Assembly: GCF_016616425.1 (NCBI RefSeq)
Contig: NZ_CP067101.1
Coordinates: 2,790,001 to 2,854,000, forward strand
DNA: 64,000 nt
Source: Bradyrhizobium diazoefficiens
GTDB lineage: Bacteria > Pseudomonadota > Alphaproteobacteria > Rhizobiales > Xanthobacteraceae
Direction of reading: 5' to 3'
This document shows, one piece after another, positions 60,483-64,000 of the stretch. The notes beneath the pieces are model-generated. The model was not told the origin of the DNA. It did not search any database and saw only the letters and a list, made by a program, of their open reading frames with translations. Position 1 is the stretch's first letter, and every line of letters begins with the position of its first letter. A program made the translations under genes and the position numbers.

Positions 60483-61679
60483 ATGCAGCTAGCAGATAAG
60501 CATGAGGGCACGACGACAAAGGCCTTCGCAGGCCTGCGGGTCCTGGATTTTTCAACCACCATCGCCGGTCCTCACTGCGCGCGAATGCTTGCCGACATGG
60601 GTGCCGAGGTCATCAAGATCGAGACCGACGGCGGGGAGACGATGCGGACCCGGCCGCCGCTGCGCAACGGCTGCAGCACCACGTTCGGCCAACTCAACGT
60701 CGGAAAGAAGAGCGTGGTGCTCGACCTCAAATCCGAGGACGGCAAGGAGGCGGTCCGCCGGCTGGCCGCGACCGCCGATATCCTGGTCGAGAACTTTCGT
60801 CCCGGCGTGATGCACCGGCTACGGCTCGACTACGACAGGCTGCGCACCGTCAACCCGAGGCTGATCTATTGCTCGATCTCCGGCTACGGCCAGAGCGGTC
60901 CTTCGGCCGAGCTGCCGGCCTATGCGCCGGTGATCCATGCCGCCTCCGGCTACGACATGGCGCATCTCGCCTACCAGCCCGGCCGCAGCCGCCCTGATTA
61001 TTGCGGCATCTATCACGCCGACGTCGTCACCGGCACTTATGGGTTCGGCGCGATCGCTTCCGCGCTTTATCAGCGCACCGTGACCGGCCTTGGCCAACAC
61101 ATCGACGTGTCCATGCTGGAATCGATGCTCTCGTTGACTCTGACCGAATTGCAGAGCGCGCAATTCGCCGTGAAGCCGCCGCCGCGCCCGATGTTCGGCC
61201 CGACCGAAACGGCGAGCGGCTACGTCATGATCACGGTCGCCAGCGAGAAGACGTTCCAGGGATTGATGGGCGTGATCGGCCGAACCGAATGGATCTCCGA
61301 TCCGCGCTTCTCGACCTATGCCGCGCGCCGCGACAATTGGGCGGACGTGATGGACGGCGTCGAAGCCTGGTCGCGGCAGCTCGCGACCGATGCGTGTCTC
61401 GCCGCCCTCGGCGCTGCCGGCGTGCCGGCGTCGGCCTATCGCACCGTGCCCGAGGCGCTGGCCGATCCGCAGCTCGCGCACCGGCAGGCGCTCTCCGAGG
61501 TGCGGGACGAGGGCGGCTCCTTTCAGGTGCTCAACCTGCCGTTCCGGATGTCGGGCGCCGATACCACGCCCGCCAAGACGATGGCCGTGCTCGGCGAGCA
61601 CACGGATGCGCTGCGCGACGAGATCGGCCTTGCCGACGATGCGCCAATTCCGGCAGGCAAAGCCGCCGCGCAAGGATAA
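60483..61679 (+). CDS. Class III (CaiB/BaiF) CoA transferase
   Basis: A 398-residue family III CoA transferase. FAGLRVLDFSTTIAGPHCAR opens the protein and GAEVIKIE and LNVGKKSVVLDLK follow. The catalytic aspartate is expected in YCGIYHADVVTGTYG. The second domain has GMFGP-like and YVMITVASEKTFQGL segments. It transfers CoA from an acyl-CoA donor to an organic acid; the partner acids cannot be deduced. It is divergent from glgA. Confidence 0.92.
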   Translation: MQLADKHEGTTTKAFAGLRVLDFSTTIAGPHCARMLADMGAEVIKIETDGGETMRTRPPLRNGCSTTFGQLNVGKKSVVLDLKSEDGKEAVRRLAATADILVENFRPGVMHRLRLDYDRLRTVNPRLIYCSISGYGQSGPSAELPAYAPVIHAASGYDMAHLAYQPGRSRPDYCGIYHADVVTGTYGFGAIASALYQRTVTGLGQHIDVSMLESMLSLTLTELQSAQFAVKPPPRPMFGPTETASGYVMITVASEKTFQGLMGVIGRTEWISDPRFSTYAARRDNWADVMDGVEAWSRQLATDACLAALGAAGVPASAYRTVPEALADPQLAHRQALSEVRDEGGSFQVLNLPFRMSGADTTPAKTMAVLGEHTDALRDEIGLADDAPIPAGKAAAQG

Positions 61680-61821
61680 AGCAAGGCCCGGTGCGGCAAG
61701 CATGCTGCCTTGCGCCCAACCGGCTTGCCATCATCCGCTGGCCTGAACTAAGACCGGTTTGTCTCGCCCGGCCAGCCATGGCATGGTGACGCAACGACAA
61801 GAAGCATGCGGGAGGACGCCG

Positions 61822-62889
61822 ATGAAGAGTTTCAAGGTCGCCGATTTCAAGGCGCCGCTGCAGGAGTTCGACGAGCCCACGCCGCAGCCGTCGGGCACGC
61901 AGGTGCTGATCAAGGTGAAGGCGGCCGGCGTCTGCCACAGCGATCTCCACATCTGGGAAGGCGGCTACGATCTCGGTCACGGCCGCAAGCCGCTGTCGCT
62001 GAAGGACCGCGGCATCAGTTTGCCGCTGACCATGGGGCACGAGACGGTCGGCGAGATCCTTGCATTCGGACCGGACGTGAAGCCGACCGATCAAGGCGAT
62101 CTCAAGCTCGGCGACGTTGGCCTGGTCTATCCTTGGATCGGCTGCGGCAAATGCGCAACGTGTCTGGCGGGTGACGAGAACATGTGCCTGACACCACGCT
62201 CGCTCGGCGTCTATTGCGATGGCGGCTATTCCGATCACATGCTGGTGCCGCATCCGCGCTATCTCCTCAATCTGAGGGGACTCGATCCCGCGACGACTGC
62301 GCCCTATGCCTGCTCGGGCGTCACCACCTATAGCGCGCTCAAGAAGGTCGAGCAGCATTTCGACACGCCGATCGTGATGTTCGGCGCCGGCGGTCTCGGC
62401 CTGATGGCATTGTCGCTGTTGAAGGCGATGGGCGGCAAGGGCGCGATCATGGTCGATATCGACGCCAGGAAGCGCGAGGCGGCGGAGAAGGCCGGCGCGC
62501 TCGCCACCGTCGATCCCAAGGCACCGGATGCGCTGGAGCAGCTTGCCAAGAAAGCGGGCGGGCCGATCCGCGCCGTGGTCGACCTCGTCGGCAACGCCGC
62601 GACGACGCAGCTCGGTTTCGATTGCCTCACCAAGGGCGGCAAGCTCGTCATCGTCGGCCTGTTCGGCGGCGGCGCGACCTGGGCGCTGCCGCTGATTCCG
62701 ATCAAGGCCGTGACGATCCAGGGCAGCTATGTCGGCAATCTGCGCGAGACCCAGGAATTGCTCGATCTCGTGCGCACCAAGAAGGTGCCGCCGATCCCGG
62801 TGACGACGGCACCGCTCGCCAAGGCCAACGATGCGCTGGTGCTGCTGCAGCAGGGCGCGGTGGTCGGGCGCACGGTGCTGACGCCGTAA
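61822..62889 (+). CDS. Zinc-dependent alcohol dehydrogenase
   Basis: A 355-residue MDR enzyme. The catalytic Zn ligands are in GVCHSD, MGHETVGEI and YACSG; the structural Zn site is GCGKCATCLAGDENMC. The NAD-binding motif is MFGAGGLGLMAL. The layout resembles medium-chain alcohol and benzyl alcohol dehydrogenases. GGGAGG seven bases before the ATG at 61822 sets the start; a frame from 61759 has no such site. It lies 142 bases after the CoA transferase and may act with it on one carbon source. Confidence 0.9.
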   Translation: MKSFKVADFKAPLQEFDEPTPQPSGTQVLIKVKAAGVCHSDLHIWEGGYDLGHGRKPLSLKDRGISLPLTMGHETVGEILAFGPDVKPTDQGDLKLGDVGLVYPWIGCGKCATCLAGDENMCLTPRSLGVYCDGGYSDHMLVPHPRYLLNLRGLDPATTAPYACSGVTTYSALKKVEQHFDTPIVMFGAGGLGLMALSLLKAMGGKGAIMVDIDARKREAAEKAGALATVDPKAPDALEQLAKKAGGPIRAVVDLVGNAATTQLGFDCLTKGGKLVIVGLFGGGATWALPLIPIKAVTIQGSYVGNLRETQELLDLVRTKKVPPIPVTTAPLAKANDALVLLQQGAVVGRTVLTP

Positions 62890-62900
62890 TCCATTCTGGC

Positions 62901-62937
62901 ATTCCGGGTTCGGCCGTTCGAGCCGCCCCGGGATGAC
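62901..62937. repeat. Short inverted repeat, ATTCCGGG...CCGGGATGAC type
   Basis: Arms ATTCCGGG and CCCCGGGAT enclose TTCGGCCGTTCGAGCCG. It resembles the element at 27258-27308 and lies between the alcohol dehydrogenase and the last gene. Confidence 0.5.
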
Positions 62938-62956
62938 GCGTCCTACAGGAATCCCC

Positions 62957-64000
62957 ATGTCCGCAAACAACGCCTTCCACATTGCCGTGCTCGCCGGCGA
63001 CGGCATCGGTCCCGAAGTCATGGCGCCGGCCATCGAGGTGCTGCGCAAGATCGAGCAGAAATCGGATTTGCGGTTTCGCTTCACCGAGGCCCCCGCCGGG
63101 GCCAACAATTATCTCGCCACCGGCAAGTCGATGCCGGACACCACCATCAAGCTGTGCGAGGAGGCCGACGCGATCCTGCTCGGGGCCTGCGGTCTGCCGT
63201 CGGTGCGCTACCCCGATAATACCGAGATCGCGCCGCAGATCGAACTGCGCTTCATCTTCGATCTCTATGCCGGCGTGCGGCCCGCGCGCCTCATTCCCGG
63301 CGTGCCGAGCCCGATCGTCGGTGCGGACCAGCGCGGCATCGATCTCGTCGTCATCCGCGAATCCACGGAAGGATTGTTCGCCTCGATGGGCAAGGGCGTC
63401 GTCACCCACGAGGATGCGCGCGAGACCATGGTAATCACGCGCAGGACATCCGAGCGCCTGTTCGAATTCTCGTTTCGCCTGGCCGAGCGGCGCAAGGCGC
63501 GCGGCAAGCCGGGGATGCTCACCTGTGTCGACAAGGCAAATGTGTTCAAGGCGTTTGCGTTCTTCCGCGGCATCTTCGACGAGATCGAAAAGCAGCATCC
63601 GAACGTGAAGACCGACCGGCTCTATGTCGACGCCTGTTCGGCGATGCTGGTCAAGCGGCCTTGGGATTTCGATGTGATGGTGATGGAGAACATGTTCGGC
63701 GACATCGTCTCCGACATCACCGCGAGCCTGATCGGCGGCCTGGGCATGGCGCCGTCGGCCGACATCGGCGACAAATACGCCGTGTTCCAGCCCTGCCACG
63801 GCACCGCGCCCGACATCATGGGGCAGGGCAAGGCCAATCCCACCGGCATGATCCTGTCGGCGGCAATGATGCTCGACTGGCTCGCCGACAAGCACGGCGT
63901 CGAGAGCGCGGCGGAAGCCGGCGAGACGATCGAGCGTGCGGTGGATCAGGTCTATGCCGGCGGCATCAAGCCGATGGAGTTCGGCGGCAGCAACGGGACC
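62957..64000 (+). CDS. Isocitrate/isopropylmalate dehydrogenase family protein, cut by the window end
   Basis: The visible 348 residues start MSANNAFHIAVLAGDGIGPE. VIRESTEGLFASMGKG, CVDKANVFKAF, and MENMFGDIVSDITASLIGGL carry the substrate- and metal-binding residues, and CHGTAPDIMGQGKANPTG is the nucleotide region. It resembles tartrate/D-malate dehydrogenases and LeuB-like enzymes. The gene has no stop in the window, but the length is near the full family size, so only a short C-terminus is missing. It is a paralogue of the gene at 33448. Confidence 0.9.
   Translation, partial: MSANNAFHIAVLAGDGIGPEVMAPAIEVLRKIEQKSDLRFRFTEAPAGANNYLATGKSMPDTTIKLCEEADAILLGACGLPSVRYPDNTEIAPQIELRFIFDLYAGVRPARLIPGVPSPIVGADQRGIDLVVIRESTEGLFASMGKGVVTHEDARETMVITRRTSERLFEFSFRLAERRKARGKPGMLTCVDKANVFKAFAFFRGIFDEIEKQHPNVKTDRLYVDACSAMLVKRPWDFDVMVMENMFGDIVSDITASLIGGLGMAPSADIGDKYAVFQPCHGTAPDIMGQGKANPTGMILSAAMMLDWLADKHGVESAAEAGETIERAVDQVYAGGIKPMEFGGSNGT

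Noticed and set aside
1..64000. CRISPR arrays, tRNA, rRNA, transposases and prophage genes
   Set aside because: I looked for direct repeat arrays with spacers, cloverleaf-like sequences, and transposase or integrase motifs and saw none. A tRNAscan or IS search would be needed to exclude weak cases.

Overview
The window looks like a chromosomal segment of a Bradyrhizobium-type alphaproteobacterium (Nitrobacteraceae). The evidence is the high GC content, a DUF1236 protein fragment, a class III cyclase with TolB-like and TPR domains, a PuuD-type urate oxidase, a fused indolepyruvate ferredoxin oxidoreductase, an opgG/opgH pair, and several palindromic intergenic repeats of the kind common in Bradyrhizobium genomes. 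No rRNA, tRNA, CRISPR array, transposase or phage gene was seen. Family names come from motif recognition in the translated sequence; no database search was run.

Layout. 0.2-3.7 kb: a ThDP enzyme, an atypical SDR and a cupin in one operon, facing a Nudix hydrolase. 3.8-6.5 kb: a frameshifted DUF1236 gene, a rhizobial repeat, and divergent cell-wall genes (lytic transglycosylase and L,D-transpeptidase). 6.5-11.9 kb: VOC protein, PuuD, a PQQ-type sugar dehydrogenase, and a minus-strand SDR/CMD operon headed by an internally deleted SDR. 12.0-16.0 kb: cyoABCD quinol oxidase behind a consensus EcfG-type promoter. 16.2-22.5 kb: thermonuclease, GMC dehydrogenase with its small subunit, an HtrA-like protease, and a KstD-like flavoprotein. 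22.7-29.9 kb: a fused IorAB, a hotdog-like protein, and a biuret-hydrolase-like isochorismatase plus NCS2 permease behind a consensus sigma-54 promoter. 29.9-34.5 kb: a soxA remnant, a B12 radical SAM protein, an MFS exporter, and a decarboxylating dehydrogenase. 34.7-38.4 kb: opgG/opgH behind a second EcfG-type promoter. 38.8-42.5 kb: an unusual minus-strand operon of cyclase-TPR, PAP2/haloperoxidase-like protein, and G1 glutamic peptidase. 43.0-50.1 kb: SDR, trans-aconitate methyltransferase-like protein, TRAP transporter, alkylsulfatase. 50.3-60.3 kb: carbohydrate genes (GT4 with a third EcfG-type promoter, ABC exporter, glycogen debranching enzyme, PRC-barrel protein, MFS, MpaB-like protein, GlgA). 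60.5-64.0 kb: CoA transferase, zinc alcohol dehydrogenase, and a second isocitrate/isopropylmalate dehydrogenase paralogue cut by the window end.

Themes. Exact matches to the alphaproteobacterial EcfG consensus (GGAAC-N16-CGTT) lie upstream of cyoABCD, opgGH and the GT4 gene. Together with glycogen, glucan and envelope genes, this suggests the window carries part of the PhyR/EcfG general stress regulon. Nitrogen scavenging (biuret-like hydrolase under sigma-54, and PuuD) is a second theme. Two genes, an SDR and soxA, appear as in-place remnants in which the N- and C-terminal ends survive and the middle is gone. The best candidate for an undescribed functional unit is the cyclase/PAP2/G1-peptidase operon at 38.8-42.5 kb.
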